A DNA stretch of 64,000 nucleotides, taken from Telopea speciosissima. Taxonomy: Eukaryota; Streptophyta; Magnoliopsida; Proteales; Proteaceae. Under the pieces are notes generated by a model. It saw nothing but the letters and a program-made list of their open reading frames with translations, was not told the origin of the DNA and searched no databases. Made by a program: the position numbers and the translations under genes. Location: positions 58,336,593-58,400,592 of the forward strand of contig NC_057923.1 in the NCBI RefSeq assembly GCF_018873765.1, given 5' to 3'. This document shows, one piece after another, positions 10,720 to 23,233 of this stretch; the stretch's first letter is position 1; each line of letters starts with the position of its first letter.

Positions 10720-13700
10720 CTCGAAATTTGACGTACCTTGTAAATAGGCAAGAAAAGGGTATTTTGCCCGCATTTCTACCTCCGCCTCCCAAGAAGCTTC
10801 CTCTTCCTGGATGGTTGCACCATTTTATCTTCACATAATGAATGGGCCGTGCGAAGATGAACAACCTTGCTGTCCAAAATCTTTTCAGCAGTTCTTATAG
10901 GACATGTCGGCCGCAAGTTCTCGTGGTTCATGCGTCAATACATGGCTTGGATCATGGACATACTTCCTCAACATAGACACGTGGAAGACGTCGGCACACC
11001 TTCTAAAGATGGAGGGAGTGCTAACCGATATGCCACCGGTCCAATCCGCAAGGATCTCAAAAGGTCCTATAAATCTCTGACTCACCTTGCTCTTTTGTTA
11101 AACGCATCACCCCTTTGGAGGGTGATACCTTAAGGAACACTTTATCGCCAACAAGTGAACTCAAGGTCCTTCCGCCTCAAGTCCGCATAACCCTTCGCTC
11201 GATCGAGCCGCTTGATCCGCCACGAATTCAAGTCCACCTTCTCGCATGTTGCCCGAATCAACTCGGGTCCAAGAATACGCTGCTCACCTACTTCGCCCCA
11301 ATATAACGGTGTCCGACACTTCTTCCCATACTCGAGCCTCAAACGGTGCCATGCCTATAGTAGCCTGGTAATCGTTATTGTAAGCAAACTCAATAAGTGA
11401 GAGATGCTCGCCCACCGCCTTGCATATCAATGGCACAAGCTCTGAGCATATCTTCTAATGTCCGAATAGTCCTCTCCGATCGTCTCCGCTCGGTTTGAGG
11501 GTGGAAGGCTGTACTAAAACTCAACAAAGGTACCCATTGCCTTCTCAAACCCCCTAACTTAGATGTAACCGGGATCCCGATCGGAGATGATGCCGACAGA
11601 ACTCCGTAGACGAACTACATTATCAATGTACAAGCGAGCCACTTGTCCATCGAATAGGTAATCTTCATGGGGATGAAGTGAGCCGTCTTTGTCAATCACA
11701 ACGACAACCCATATGGTATCGACACTCTAGGCGCAAGGGCAACCCGTGACAAAATCCATGGTAACATGCTCCCACTTCCACGGAAGTGCAATGACCGTAA
11801 GAGGCCATGAGGTCGCTGTCTATCCGCCTTCACCGCCGACAAGTAAGACATTTTGCCACATACTCAGCCACATCCCTCTTCATTCCACTCCACCAAGAAT
11901 ATTCCTTCGATCTCTATACATCTTCGTACTACCCGGATGAATAGAATAGGGAGAGTCATGGGCCTCGCCTAACACTTCCTTCCTCAATCGAGGGTTACTA
12001 GGAACACATAGCCGTTGTCCGAACATGAGAACACCACTGCTAAAGTAAAATCCAGCCCCCGCGTGTCCCCTTGATAGCCTCAATAACCTTTTGAATCTCC
12101 TCATCAAGCCTGGGCTGATTGAATTCGCCCTACCAAAGGTGGATTGTATTGATAAAGCCGATAGAGATAAGGTAACACCATCAACCAAGAATTCCGTGTC
12201 CATCCTTCTAGCTTCCTCGATGAGTTTCTCACCGGCCGCTAGTGATGCATGACAAGGACCGAGATTTCTGCCAGCCGCATCCGCTACTACATTTGCCTTG
12301 CCTGGGTGGTAATGGATAGTACAATCATAATCTTTCAACAACTCCAACCACCGCCGCGCCTCATATTGAGCTCCTTTTGTGTAAAGAAGTATTTGAGGCT
12401 CTTGTGATCACCGTATATTTCGCTTCTTCTCACCATATAAATAATGTCTCCGCATCTTCGAGCGAAAACCACAAATGCAAGCTCCAAATCATGGGTCGGG
12501 TAGTTCTTCTCATAGTCCTTCAATTGCCGAGAAGCATAGGCCACTACCTTCCCATCTTGCATTAGAACACAACCCAAGCCCATTTTAGATGCATCATCAG
12601 ACTACCATCCCTCCAAGCACTCATTAGGAATGGTAAGCATCGAGCGGAAACCAGCCTCGCTGAGCTCTTGGAAGCTCTTTTCACAGCCTATCGACCACTC
12701 GAACTTCACTCCCTTTCGGTCGGCCGTGTCATAGGAGCGGAGAGCCTTGAGAAGTTCTCAATAAATCTCCCGTAATAGCCGCTAGTCCAGAAACTACGAA
12801 TGTCCGCCACATTCTTGGGTATCGCCTACCAACCATCGACTTCACCTTGCCAGGGTCAACCTCTATACCCTTACCGTAAACAAGGTGTCCTGCAATGCCA
12901 CCGTTGTAGCCAAAACTCACACTTATCGAATTTGGCGTACAACGCTTTCTCCCTTAGGCGTTGCAATACTAGGCGAGATGGTCTCCGATGCTCCTCGTCG
13001 CTTCTTGGAATAGACCAAGATGTCATCAATGAAGACAATGACATACTTGTCTAGAACATCGTGGAACACCCGCTCATCAACTCCATAAAGGCGCGGGATA
13101 TTGGTCAGCCCAAGGACATGACCAAGAACTCATAATGACCATAGCGAGATCTCAATGCCGTCTTGCCGATATCACTATTTTCGATCTTCAATCGATGGTA
13201 CCGACCGAGATCAATTTTCGAGAACACCTTCGCACTCGTAGTTGATCGAATAGGTCATCGATCCTAGGCAAAGGATACCGGTTCTTGATTGTCAATTTGT
13301 TGAGCTCACGTAGTCAATGCACGACGCATACTACCGCCCTTCTTTTTCACAAACAACACAGTGCTCCCAAGGAGATACACCGGGTCTAATGAAACCCTTC
13401 TTCAACAGGTCCTTCAATCGCTTCTTGTAGCTCCTTTAACTCGGCTTGGGGCCATCCCGTAAGGTGCCTTGATATCGGGCTGCACCAGAATCGATCTATC
13501 ATGAACTCGCCTCGCGATCCGTGGCAACCGCGTTAGATCCTCGTGAAAGACATCCGGAAAGTCTTTCACCACGCACAACTCTTCCAAAGGCTCGCTTTGG
13601 CTTCAGTGTCTATCACGATGCTAGATAACACCGACATCCTCTCGCCAACAACTCGTACTTGGAGGGCAGAGATGATAACTTTCTTGGGTCTCTCCCGCTT

Positions 13701-14080
13701 AGTACCCATAAACACAAACTCTTCACCTTCACTGGTTTGAATAGAACCTTCCTCTCTCGAAGATTAGATCGGCTTTGTGAGTTGATAGCCAATCCATTCC
13801 CAAAATCACATCAAAGTCTTTCATATCCAGCAAGACTAAGCTTGCTTCGAGTCCGTGACCACCCACACATACCGGCAAGGATCATAAACCGAGTTAAGTT
13901 CAACCTTGCTACCCGCTGGTGTATCGACTATCGTCGGGCCATTAGCTTTGGTTCAATGGACATCTTCTTAGCAAAACTAGGGGACACAAAAGAGTGTGAT
14001 GCCCCGAATCAAATAAAGCATAAGCAGCCGAGAGCAAACAAGAAACACACGACAAGCAAAGATAACCAATCATAGAAACA
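10720..14080 (-). pseudogene. pol of the Tekay-like element: protease, RT, RNase H, integrase, chromodomain-like tail (frameshifted)
   Basis: Read right to left on the minus strand. Protease region about 14000-13500. Reverse transcriptase about 13500-12600, with an intact catalytic [12 protein letters not shown] at about 13050-13015. RNase H about 12580-12290, with [20 protein letters not shown] and YHPGKANVVADA. Integrase follows: a zinc-binding region near HPGSTKMYRD (about 11935), a core with LTKTAHFIPMKITYS (about 11700-11650), then RTPLYWGEVGEQRILGPELI (about 11300) and IGPFEILADW with VFHVSMLRKYV (about 11070-10960). The tail gives EASWEAEVEMRAKYPFL, the usual chromodomain-side ending in this clade. 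At least a dozen small frameshifts prevent a continuous product. Confidence 0.85.
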
Positions 14081-14089
14081 AAAGCTATT

Positions 14090-15440
14090 ATATGCACATC
14101 TTAAGAGTAGAGTGCATTACCCGTATTAACACGGATCGGCCCGGGCCTCTTCATTTGTCACGTATCACACCCGACCTTGAGATCTATGGGCCGAGCAGAA
14201 GAAGAGAACGCACAATCGCTCTTGGCTTGGGGTGCCTTTGTAGCCGCACTGAGGACCTATCATCCGCGGATGAGGACAGCTCAACCATATGCCCGACTCC
14301 TTGCAATTGTAACATATAAGAGTCTCGGGAACCATAGTGAGGAGTTGATGTAGGCCTCGGTGCTTGCACCGCATCCGACCTCCGGATCGGACCGAAAAGT
14401 AGTAGTGTAAGATCCTCTCTTTGGAATTTTGTGGATCCCCTAGGTTCATGAGAGGTCATGGGCCTTTTACCACCGAATGGCCCCGTATTCTCTCTCGCCG
14501 GTCCTCAATCACCTTAGCGGCTGGACCGTCTCAACATAAGTAGGGTACTTGTGTAGCACCACGTATACTAATGCTAGGTCTAAGCCCCTTCTCAAACTTC
14601 CTAGCCTTCACATTCTCGGCCTTCATGTGTACCGGCGAAGTAAAACAGCTCCTCAAAAGCTTCCGGTACTCAAGGACCGATTTGGATCCTTGAAAGAAGC
14701 TCATAAACTCGACTCCTTCCTATCACTAAGTTTTGAGGGAAGAAATTTTTGAAGAAGACTTCCTTGAATTGAGCCCAAGTTGCCTCTCGGGTGAGTTGCC
14801 CAAAAATGGTCTTTAGAGGAGAGCCACCACGCATCGAATCACCCCTGAGTCGGTAGGTAGCACACCGGATCTTGTCCGTGTCATTGCATCAGTATCACTT
14901 CAAAGATTCTCTCAAGATCCCTTATAAATGTTGCCGGAAAAAGGAATCATGGGCCATCTTGTAGAAGGTTGGAGGACGATGTTTCAAATCTCTCCGATAA
15001 CCTAGCAAGATCCACCCAAGCCGAGTCACCGCTTGACCGAAGGAGCCACGTATGGAAGGTAGAATAGGTGCGGCACCTCTTGTGTCAAAGGAATTCGCAG
15101 GCTTGAGCCGAGGAACACTAGGTACAGCAGAACCCACAAAGGTGGGGGAGGATTGACTTGCACAGAGGAGGCACCGGCCGCCTTTCCCTAACAAAGGCTT
15201 GGAACATAGCCGCATGTTTTGCATAAATTGCGCGCGCTTCTTGTTGCGCCTCCCTATGCTCTCGCTCCATGGATTGCAACCTATTGCTCAACAACGCGCG
15301 ACATCCGCATTATTACTAATTCGGTGCTACGTAGAACCGTATTCAAGCCTCACCGCCTCTTCCCTAGCAGAGAACGGTTGGCATTTGACCGTATTAACCA
15401 TGGTTCACACCTGGTTACACCAACACCTACGCTTATAGGC
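14090..15440 (-). pseudogene. gag of the Tekay-like element (frameshifted)
   Basis: Minus-strand pieces in shifting frames. They include an N-terminal helical stretch ending EAQQEARAIYAKHAAMFQAF (about 15290-15200) and a zinc-knuckle region at about 14320-14250 with CYNCKESG followed one frame later by a histidine and cysteine (CCHC type broken by an indel). Gag forms the particle and packages element RNA. No single frame spans it, so it is scored as a pseudogene; the breaks are small indels rather than large losses. Confidence 0.75.
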
Positions 15441-15587
15441 ACAATAGCAATATTAAGCAAACCAATCAAAAATCGATTTGCAAAGGTAAACATAGGTTAC
15501 ACGAGGGGTAAGGGAAGCAATTATGAGGGTAATAAACATTAGAAACAAGTTGGTTAAGCAAAACAGGCCAAAAACCTTTTCTCGCGT

Positions 15588-15639
15588 GGTCGGATTTACA
15601 TGCGGTTTCACTAGGCCGCATCCGAGTGTAAATCCGACC
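15588..15639. repeat. 13-bp perfect inverted repeat inside the gypsy element
   Basis: GGTCGGATTTACA (15588-15600) is exactly complementary to TGTAAATCCGACC (15627-15639), with a smaller GCGG/CCGC pair nested inside. It lies between gag and the start of the antisense gene. Degenerate copies of the module are in both LTRs (about 9330-9470 and 19685-19825), where they are arranged as two tandem units. Confidence 0.7.
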
Positions 15640-15799
15640 TTCACAGACCAAAGGATGGTCTGGAATCCATGGATTCACAATGGATTCAAAATCTTGCATC
15701 CGAGTGTAAAACCGCATGGCCAAAAACAGAATTCTCACTCGAACTCTCTTCAAAACCCAAATTTCTTTTTCCAAACACCCCCTACGCCCGGAGAACCCA

Positions 15800-17930
15800 A
15801 AACCGCACTCGCTCCTTGCTCCCTCTCCCTTCTAGGTGGATTTTTGGCACTCAATCCACGCACAACAGCTCCGATCGAGTTCAGGTATGCCCTCTTCCCT
15901 CTCTATCGATCTATCTCTTTCTCCTTTCGACTTCTATTATGGAGAAACCCCAAAATCCATTTCGGTTTACAAGATTTGGGTTTTTTTGTTTTCTCCTAGC
16001 TATTTAGATGGATTTTTGTCCATCCTACCTTCGTTTCCCTTCATATGCAACCTAGTTGGGGCATTTCCAATCTTGCACCATCACCAAGGGTTTGGGTTGG
16101 ATTTTGGAGAAATCCCCAAACCCTAACCGAAATTCTATGTCTTTTTGCCCAATTCAAGTTCGGTTTTGCTAGGTAGGCTTGGTGTATATCATTTGGGGTT
16201 GTCTCAAGCCATTACTTATTTATTTCTTGCAAATTGGAACTTCAAGAATCACATCTGAATTTTCTTTTAGAGATTCAAGCATTATTTACCACAATTTAGC
16301 TCCATATATTGCTTGAACTAGGTATTTAGTATAAACTTCATGTGTTAGGTGTACTATGGCCATGTATATATATTGTGTACTATATCATTCAACTTCCAAC
16401 CAAATTCTGAAAATTTCCTCTTTGGGTTTCATAGTATAATTTTTTTTTTTCAATTCAGTCCAACTTTGTTTGAACTAATTGCTTGTATGATATAATGCTT
16501 CTCCAAGCATAAATGTGGCCATGTACTTTTATCCTCTATGATTGCATCTACATGTTGGCCATGCATTCCCCTTTTCCCTAACTCCTTAGACCATTCACAA
16601 TTTTCCTAGTACATTTCACTGAATTGTTTTAGAAATCAAGGTCTAGGTTCTAATCTTGTTTTTCATTGTATATTTGCTTAGACCTTAATATCCAAGCATG
16701 GACTTAATGTGTTTCGTATTCTTGGCCTTCCTTGGTTGCAGTTAGGGAATCTAAATGGCTCCTAGAACAAGGCGGCACGGCCGAACAAGCTGCCCCAGCT
16801 TGCTTTGGATACGCAATGGTTCCAAGACCTAGAGAAACAGGAGATGTACCAAGACCACTTTCGCTTTAAGAATATCTTGGAGGGAAGAGATGTGGTATCG
16901 AAGACCTCAAGGCCTACAAGGTAGGGCCGAGATTTGAAGCAATCGGGTGGTCCAACCTCCTCAACCTTCCGGAGCCATTCTATCCCAAGCTCGCTCGTCA
17001 CTTCTACGCCAACCTCGCACACCGAGAACCTAGGCACGCGAGATTACCGGATCCTCTCTATGTCAAGGGAGTCACCATATCCTTCACAGGGCACAGCAGT
17101 GCATCCTCAATGTAGCTATCTGGGAGAGAAGACCATCGCGCACCATGGAAGAATCCCTACTCCTTTCTCAGAGAGAGGCATACAGGAGTTATACAGGAGC
17201 TTACACGTGGGGCATTCGAGAAGAAAGTGCCTCGAGACTTCTTTTGCCAATTCTCCTGGATATCGAGTCGGATTGGCAAAGACAACATCGTGCCTATAGC
17301 CGGTCACCGCACCATGCCTTCCATCTTCGTAGGCTATGTGGCCTATCACCTCTACAAAGGCATTCCCATCCGCCCGCCCTACATTATCATGCGGACTATG
17401 GATCATGCGGGCGAAATCCCAGGAGGAACTTAGATTTACCCTATGGGAGGTTGCTCACCACTATTTTCCAAAGATTTTGGAGTTGACTTGAGTGAGGAGG
17501 ATCAAGACTTAACCGAAGATCCACCTCTAGATCGTAACGCAGGGCGAGGATGCGAATTGCGATGGATGCATATAGTGATGGGGAGCCATTGGTCCCACAG
17601 AGGGTCACGGGCCCGAGCCTCGTGCACAGGAGCCTCCTCTCCCGGCCGTGCATGCGGCCTCTTCATCCAGATCGCTCCTAGTGGGTCTCGACATCGACAG
17701 GATTCTTGCAACTCGGGGCCGATGAGCACCAACATGGCTCGGGGTTTCAAGGAGTGAACACTAGGCTCGATGCATCGCATGACGCATGGAGAGCCTCGAG
17801 CAAGCAGATGGAGGCTTGCACTCCTACCTCCATGATGAGGGCACAGAGGACGAGCCCAGTAGTGATGATGAGATGGAGCAGTAGACCTCCTGTCCATTCC
17901 CACCATGCTCTCAATGGACCCCTAGCTTTT
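15800..17930 (+). pseudogene. Antisense additional gene in the gypsy element, 'putative plant transposon protein' family
   Basis: It runs opposite to gag-pol, between the 5' LTR and gag. A likely leader exon ends at 15884 (GAGTTCAG|GTATGC), and a T-rich 857-bp intron ends TTGGTTGCAG at 16741, 13 bases before ATG 16755 (MAPRTRRHGR). The coding region then needs several frame changes, but family hallmarks appear in order: TQWFQDLEKQEMYQDHFRF (about 16810), FYPKLARHFYANL (about 16980-17015), GHRTMPSIFVGYVAYHLYKG (about 17300-17360) and LPYGRLLTTIFQRF (about 17440-17475), followed by an acidic stretch. Proteins of this family accompany plant LTR elements; their biochemical role is unknown. Additional ORFs, some antisense, are documented in other plant Ty3/gypsy elements. 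I infer its own promoter lies near 15600-15850. Confidence 0.65.
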
Positions 17931-18233
17931 TGTCTTACCATGAAAAATTTTTTTTTTCTTTTTCTTGGTTGTAAGAACTCAAGTCTCCAGCTCACTGAAT
18001 TTTTTGTAATCACTCATTTGGCTTATGGAAATGTATTAACATGAAATTAAGGAATATATCTATAATTATATACACATGTCTTTCATTTCATCGTTGTCTA
18101 TTATTTGCTATTGTCTTCGCTTTCTCCCTAGCATTCACACACATTCCAATTATGCATTGTTAGAAGCTTTTACTTTAGCAACCTATTGTGTAGAGTAAAT
18201 CACAATTCCGCTAGATCGTGCGTGCAGCATCTC

Positions 18234-18245
18234 GCTCCGATACCA
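18234..18245 (-). promoter_or_regulatory. Primer-binding site (initiator Met-tRNA type)
   Basis: On the minus strand, TGGTATCGGAGC lies two bases inside the 5' LTR. It differs by one base from the canonical plant initiator-Met PBS TGGTATCAGAGC, and it fixes the element's orientation. Confidence 0.85.
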
Positions 18246-18247
18246 CG

Positions 18248-21048
18248 CGTCACGCCCTATTCCGCATAAGGAATATAATATCATATAAAGGGTGACTAGG
18301 ACGACGCGTGTCATCCTACTAAACCGCCTGATCACCGACACAAGTTGTCCCAACGCATACCATATCCAATATTAACACAATGTAACATTAGAATGCGTAA
18401 AAGAGGAATATTACATTCCAAGGATCAGTAGTATTGAAGCGTATAAATCGAATAGTTACAAGATGTTCAAAGCTAGATGATAAATACAAGAATTAGTTAC
18501 ATTTCCAATGATCATCTAATAACTATCAAAAATGGTATTACAAAGAAGTATTTCACCATAGGCCTTAGCCTCAAAAGTAATCAAAAGGGATCGAGTCCCG
18601 AATATCCTCACGGCCCGTAGGCACAATCATCGCAAGGACACCCGCCGCCATGTTCTCAAACACGGCCTCCGGCTCCTCCTCACCGATCTCATCGTATCCC
18701 GAGGGCTGAACTCCAAGTCCCGCGAGATATCCGTCACCGCACCATAATCTAAAAAAATGCGCACGAGGGGTTAGCTCCACGAGTGAGGGGATGGGAATGC
18801 ACAAACACGCAATTCACATAGTCCAATGATGCATGCACATGTTAAGTCCATTTTTCCACCTAACAAACAACTAAGTCAATGGCATATGCTATCGTGACAA
18901 CTCGGAGACATGTGGGTCACTTAACTTATCGCCACAATGAAACCTCAATTGTCACGTGGGACCTACGCCGATCGAAGCCTCCAAGACCACTCAGCAGCAC
19001 TCGATAACCAATACTACCATGATCGGCCTCTCCCACCTCCACGTAATCCGGTATCGATTACCCAACACCTAAACCCCGTTGGTAAGGGTCGTAGCATAAG
19101 GGTGTGAAATCCTAGCCACAAATATACTACATGCAAGTCCTATCGCCCCGAGAGGTAATCCGGCGCATCAACTTTTCATCCGGTTTAGTGCCCTACACAA
19201 AGACGCACACGGCGCATACACAACATGACATTCAACATAATTTCTTCATAAATGTTTATAGAGTTCTGGTCCGCGACTGACCCACCGCACCGAGACCCAT
19301 CAAGATACAACATTATCAATCAACATTATAACACATAGATATAAAATTATGCAATATGCGCACACATGCTTATTAATTATAATGAGTACATAATATATAG
19401 TGCAATAGTAATAACAAGCCCAAACAACCAAACCCACTCACAACGTATACGCCAAGCACCCAGCTTATCGCTTGTCGCTCGATCAAGCAATAAGCCACAA
19501 AAGTGAATATTTTAACCTATACAAAGAGTGGAATAAGGTTAAACGAGCGAAAGGAACGGATCCTCAAAAGATCTCCCATAAACACTTAAGTATAAGGTTT
19601 CGTAGACGAAGTGGTTGCAGGAGTGGTTTCATGCCCAAATTCTCGCAACCACATGTAAATCCTAGGAAACCGGGACGCTTTTAGTCAAGGTCGGATGCGT
19701 ATGTGGTTTCGTAAAAACTCAATCCAAGTGTAAACCGAGCTTCACAGGGCTCAGACAATTTTTGCCAAGGTCGGATGCGTATGTGGTTTCTAAAATCAAT
19801 CCGAGTGTAAATCCGACCTTCACGTAATCCTTCTCGAAGGTAGTTTCGTGGGGTTTCTTGCAGGTCTGAAATCACATGTAACCCTCACACCTTCAGGTCC
19901 AAAATCCGAAGGATTCCCCTCCAAGGACCCCATTTCAAGTGGTTTTTAAGGCACAAGGACTTCTAGAAAACTCTATCCTAAGCTCCTTAGGGTCCAACCT
20001 TAAATCCCCCAAATGGCAATGAGAACCCTCACATTAGAGCTCATAATGGAGTGAACTAACTCCACCATAGCTTGGCTTTAAAGCTCCATCTACTCCCTAG
20101 GTTCCAAGAGAGATCTAGGTCAATCTCTCCCATTACCCAACCCCTTTTTGAAATCCAAAATAGAAGAAGGAAGAAGCTTACCTACCCCCAAGATGAGAGC
20201 TCCACAATTTCTGCCCAAGAGATGGGGTCTCCACCTTCCTCCAAGCCTCTCTCTCCTTCCTCCTTCTCTTTCTCTCCTCTTTCTCTCCTCTTTCTCTCCT
20301 CCACGATTTAGGGTAGAAGAGGATGTTGAAGAAGAAGTAATGTTCTCTCCCCCTCCTCCTCTCTTTATAATAAATGGGTCTATGGGTACCCTTAGTCAAA
20401 TGGGTCATGAGGCCTAATGGGTCAACCCATTAGTCCTATGTGGGTAAGTGGATGGAATAACCCATCATTGGGCCAATAGGTTAAATGGGCCTGCCCACAA
20501 CCTTAATTAAGGAAAAGCCCATTCTTAGATGGGCTCATATGAGATGGGTATAAGTCCCCAATGTTCTTCCTAAAGGTACGCTGGACCCGAACTTAAATTA
20601 TTCCCTTCTCTCATGAAATAGCTCGAGTGGTTCAAGCCCGGACCCGCACTTCGAGGTTACCAAGGGAAGAATAATTAATAAGACTTGAGGCTAGAACTTA
20701 CTTTTTCCCCCGTCATGGTTTATTACCCATGACCCCGAACAGCCTTCGCCACGCAACGCTAAGCTCATCACCGAACGAAATATCACTGAGGTGACGGTCC
20801 AGATGCTCTCTCCTGAACTCCTCGCTTCCGGGCTGGTACTTGGAGGGTAGTCGACAAGTCGCCGTCCACGAACTTTTCCCATCGGCGGTTGAGGAATCTT
20901 TCCTCCACAGCAAACCCGTGCCGTGGTCAACGATTTTGTAGCTAGGTTTGACCATCATGGAGAACAAGTCACCAGCATACATGGCAGCGGTATCTACACG
21001 TCACGAGAAGAAATGATATTTAATTATATCCCGGGTACGGGTATAACA
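18248..21048 (-). repeat. 5' LTR of the Tekay-like element
   Basis: 2,801 bp. Its inner end reads CGTCACG instead of TGTCACG, so the terminal TG/CA pair is mutated on this side. The promoter-proximal motif is TATAAAG (20363-20369, minus), one base shorter than in the other LTR. Confidence 0.95.
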
Positions 21049-21053
21049 CAAAA
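21049..21053. repeat. Target-site duplication, right (CAAAA)
   Basis: Matches 7891-7895. Confidence 0.9.
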
Positions 21054-21205
21054 ACCTCTAATATGAGAGGATACTAATTCTTTTTTCCTTTGTCGAAAAA
21101 AGTGTTCAGCTTCTAGCTTTACTAATGAAGAGGTTTTGATCAAGAACACTATAAAATTTCACATGTCTTGGAACGGATCTGAATTGTGTTTTCACAAACA
21201 ACTAA

Positions 21206-23032
21206 GGGCCACTTTGATGTCACTTTTCATTTTCATTTTGGGCTATTTACACAAAATCATTACTAAAATCCATTTTGATAAAAAATGAAAAATCTGTTTG
21301 GTAACTATTAAACATAATAGTTTGTAAAATGAAAAATATGTTTGGTAATTAACTACCTAAGTGTAAATAATTTTTATTACATTTTTATCAAATGGGTGAA
21401 GAAATTTTCTCATCACCTATCTTCTTTCCCAAATCAACTTTAAACAAAAAATGAAGAGAATCGAGAGTTCCCAAATCAACATCACATGTCGTTTCTTCAA
21501 CTACTGCCGTGGAGGTTTAAGAATCGAGACCGATGTGTATATGATACAGCATAAAATCACCTCACCAATCAGAAGCCTCCACGTGGCCGAGCCGGGGTCA
21601 CCCCAAGAACCGAACCGAGTTGAATAAAAAATCGGGCCGACCTGGTCTCCGTCAGGTCGCATGGCTGGGCCGAGCACTCTGCTGAGCCCGCGACACATCA
21701 CCCATGCCGACCTCCTTGTCGGGGCATACACGGGACGGCCTAGGCCGAGGTGACTGCCGAGATCGACCTCCCATGGCCGACCTCCTAGGCCGAGCCCTCC
21801 ACCAAGGTCATCACAACGGCCTGCCAGGAATCGCGGAGCCACGTCAGCACCACCCTAGTATCCCGGGATAAGGATCGAGCCACGATCCCTACACGATATT
21901 GAATCATACTCCCATTAAGACTCTTACCTTAATAGGAGTCTGACCCCGAAAATGTCTCTCCACTCCGCTCTACATGGATGAGCCTTCCACGAGAAGAACT
22001 CCTACCATATCAGGACTCCTCCAATCGCCTCATCTCCCTTTATAAATACCAAGGTATGGAGCATAATTTCAGATCTTACTTTCACTAGCTGTTACGCTGT
22101 CGCATTGGAGACCTGACTTGAGCGTCGGAGATTCCCAGGCCGGAGCCACACCGGCTCTCTTGCGCTCACTCGATTTTTGCAGGCTCATCCGTGGGTGAAC
22201 CGGGCACCGGAGGTTTCCACACGCAACGGTATCGTCAAACTCTCCTCCTTCCCTTTCTTTCCAACATTCCAAAGCTCAAATTGAACAACAGGATCTCACC
22301 ATGAAGGCGATGGAGGCGATGGAGACCTTGCAGGATCTCACCATGGGTTTCCTCTCCCGAATTGGAATCGGTGTTAAAAATCCTAAACTTGAAAACCCAA
22401 TGATTCTATCCCAAAAAAAAACTAGAATCAATCACTCCAATTCCAAAACCAAAACAGTTGGAATCATAATCGGTCATAACTGATTCCAATTCAAATTTTC
22501 AAACCTACAGTGGGATCACTATTTGACATCCATATTTGATAAGGAAGTTATCCATCGGATCTCCCTATTATATAAAATTAAGTGCAGTGAAGACTGAAGT
22601 TAAAGGTTCGAACTGTATGGTGGGCAATCGTTGTTTTTGCTGTTTCCTAATGGACCAGCTCGATTTAGCGAGGAAGATCAGGTCTATGGCGATTGCGTCT
22701 CGGGTATCGAAGTTGGAGACGGAATCGGGTTTCTCTGTGTTGCAAGAGGAATAAGGAGAAGAAGAAGAAGAGACTTGCCTTTCTATTTTAACGATCAAAT
22801 GTATTTTATCCCTCATATTTGGGTCATATGAGCACATGCTCATTAATGAACGAAAAATTTAAAAAAAAACACAACAGATTTTGGCCATAATCCATAATAG
22901 ATTCATTTTGGGGTGTTATTTATTATTTTGATGTTTTATAAATAGAAATAGGGTCTATAAATTGTACCAAACACTTGTAAAAATGTTTTTGTATCAAAAA
23001 TTGAAAATGAAAAAATGATACCAAGGACGTCC
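21206..23032. mobile_element. TIR element (PIF/Harbinger-like MITE) interrupted by other DNA
   Basis: The left end GGGCCACTTTGATGTCACTT and the right end, read in reverse (GGACGTCCTTGGTATCATTT), are imperfect terminal inverted repeats continuing into matching TTTTCATTTTCA tracts. TAA flanks both ends (21203-21205 and 23033-23035), a Harbinger/Tourist-type target. The outer parts (21206-21480 and 22860-23032) are AT-rich and MITE-like. The middle holds a solo LTR and about 600 bp of unrecognised sequence. No transposase is seen. Confidence 0.45.
21580..22235 (+). mobile_element. Solo LTR or LTR remnant of a gypsy (Tat/Retand-like) retrotransposon
   Basis: GC-rich block unlike its AT-rich surroundings. 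It has a TATA box in CCCTTTATAAATACC (about 22036), then a transcript-start-like region and the characteristic CTGACTTGAGCGTCGGAG at about 22113-22130. It ends near CCGGAGGTTTCCACACGCAA. This order (TATA, then TTGAGCGTCGGAG, then GGAGGTTTCCAC) is typical of R-U5 in plant Tat-lineage LTRs. No PBS or internal domain follows. The left edge is uncertain. Confidence 0.5.
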
Positions 23033-23233
23033 TAATGTACCATATGTCCTTTCACAATAGATTTTTTTCTCACTATTTTCTCTCTCCTCCCTCTGACAAT
23101 CTACTCCAATGTAATTTATATCATTCTACATGACACTATTGGTGTGACATTTGAGATTCGTTCCTTCACTGTGGTGGGGTGAGGAACCCTCTTCCACAAA
23201 AAATGAAAGGGTACGGCAGAGAAACCCAACCCC

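Larger units (their letters stand above)
7896..21048 (-). mobile_element. Ty3/gypsy LTR retrotransposon, Tekay/Del-type chromovirus, complete but with broken coding regions
   Basis: Two direct copies of about 2.8 kb flank an internal region of about 7.6 kb. The left copy begins TGTCACG and ends TATAACA, and 5-bp CAAAA target duplications lie at 7891-7895 and 21049-21053. Orientation is minus: the primer-binding site is next to the right LTR, the polypurine tract is next to the left LTR, and gag-PR-RT-RNaseH-INT read right to left with integrase last (Ty3 order). Tekay/Del type is inferred from the RNase H and integrase wording and from a chromodomain-like end. All enzymes are recognisable but every frame is interrupted. 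An additional plus-strand gene lies between the 5' LTR and gag. Confidence 0.95.

Noticed and set aside
17502-17906. Minus-strand 134-codon frame near the gypsy 5' LTR, considered as gag
   Set aside because: The plus strand here carries the family motifs of the antisense gene, and gag with its zinc knuckle is found further left (14.1-15.4 kb). The frame is a shadow.
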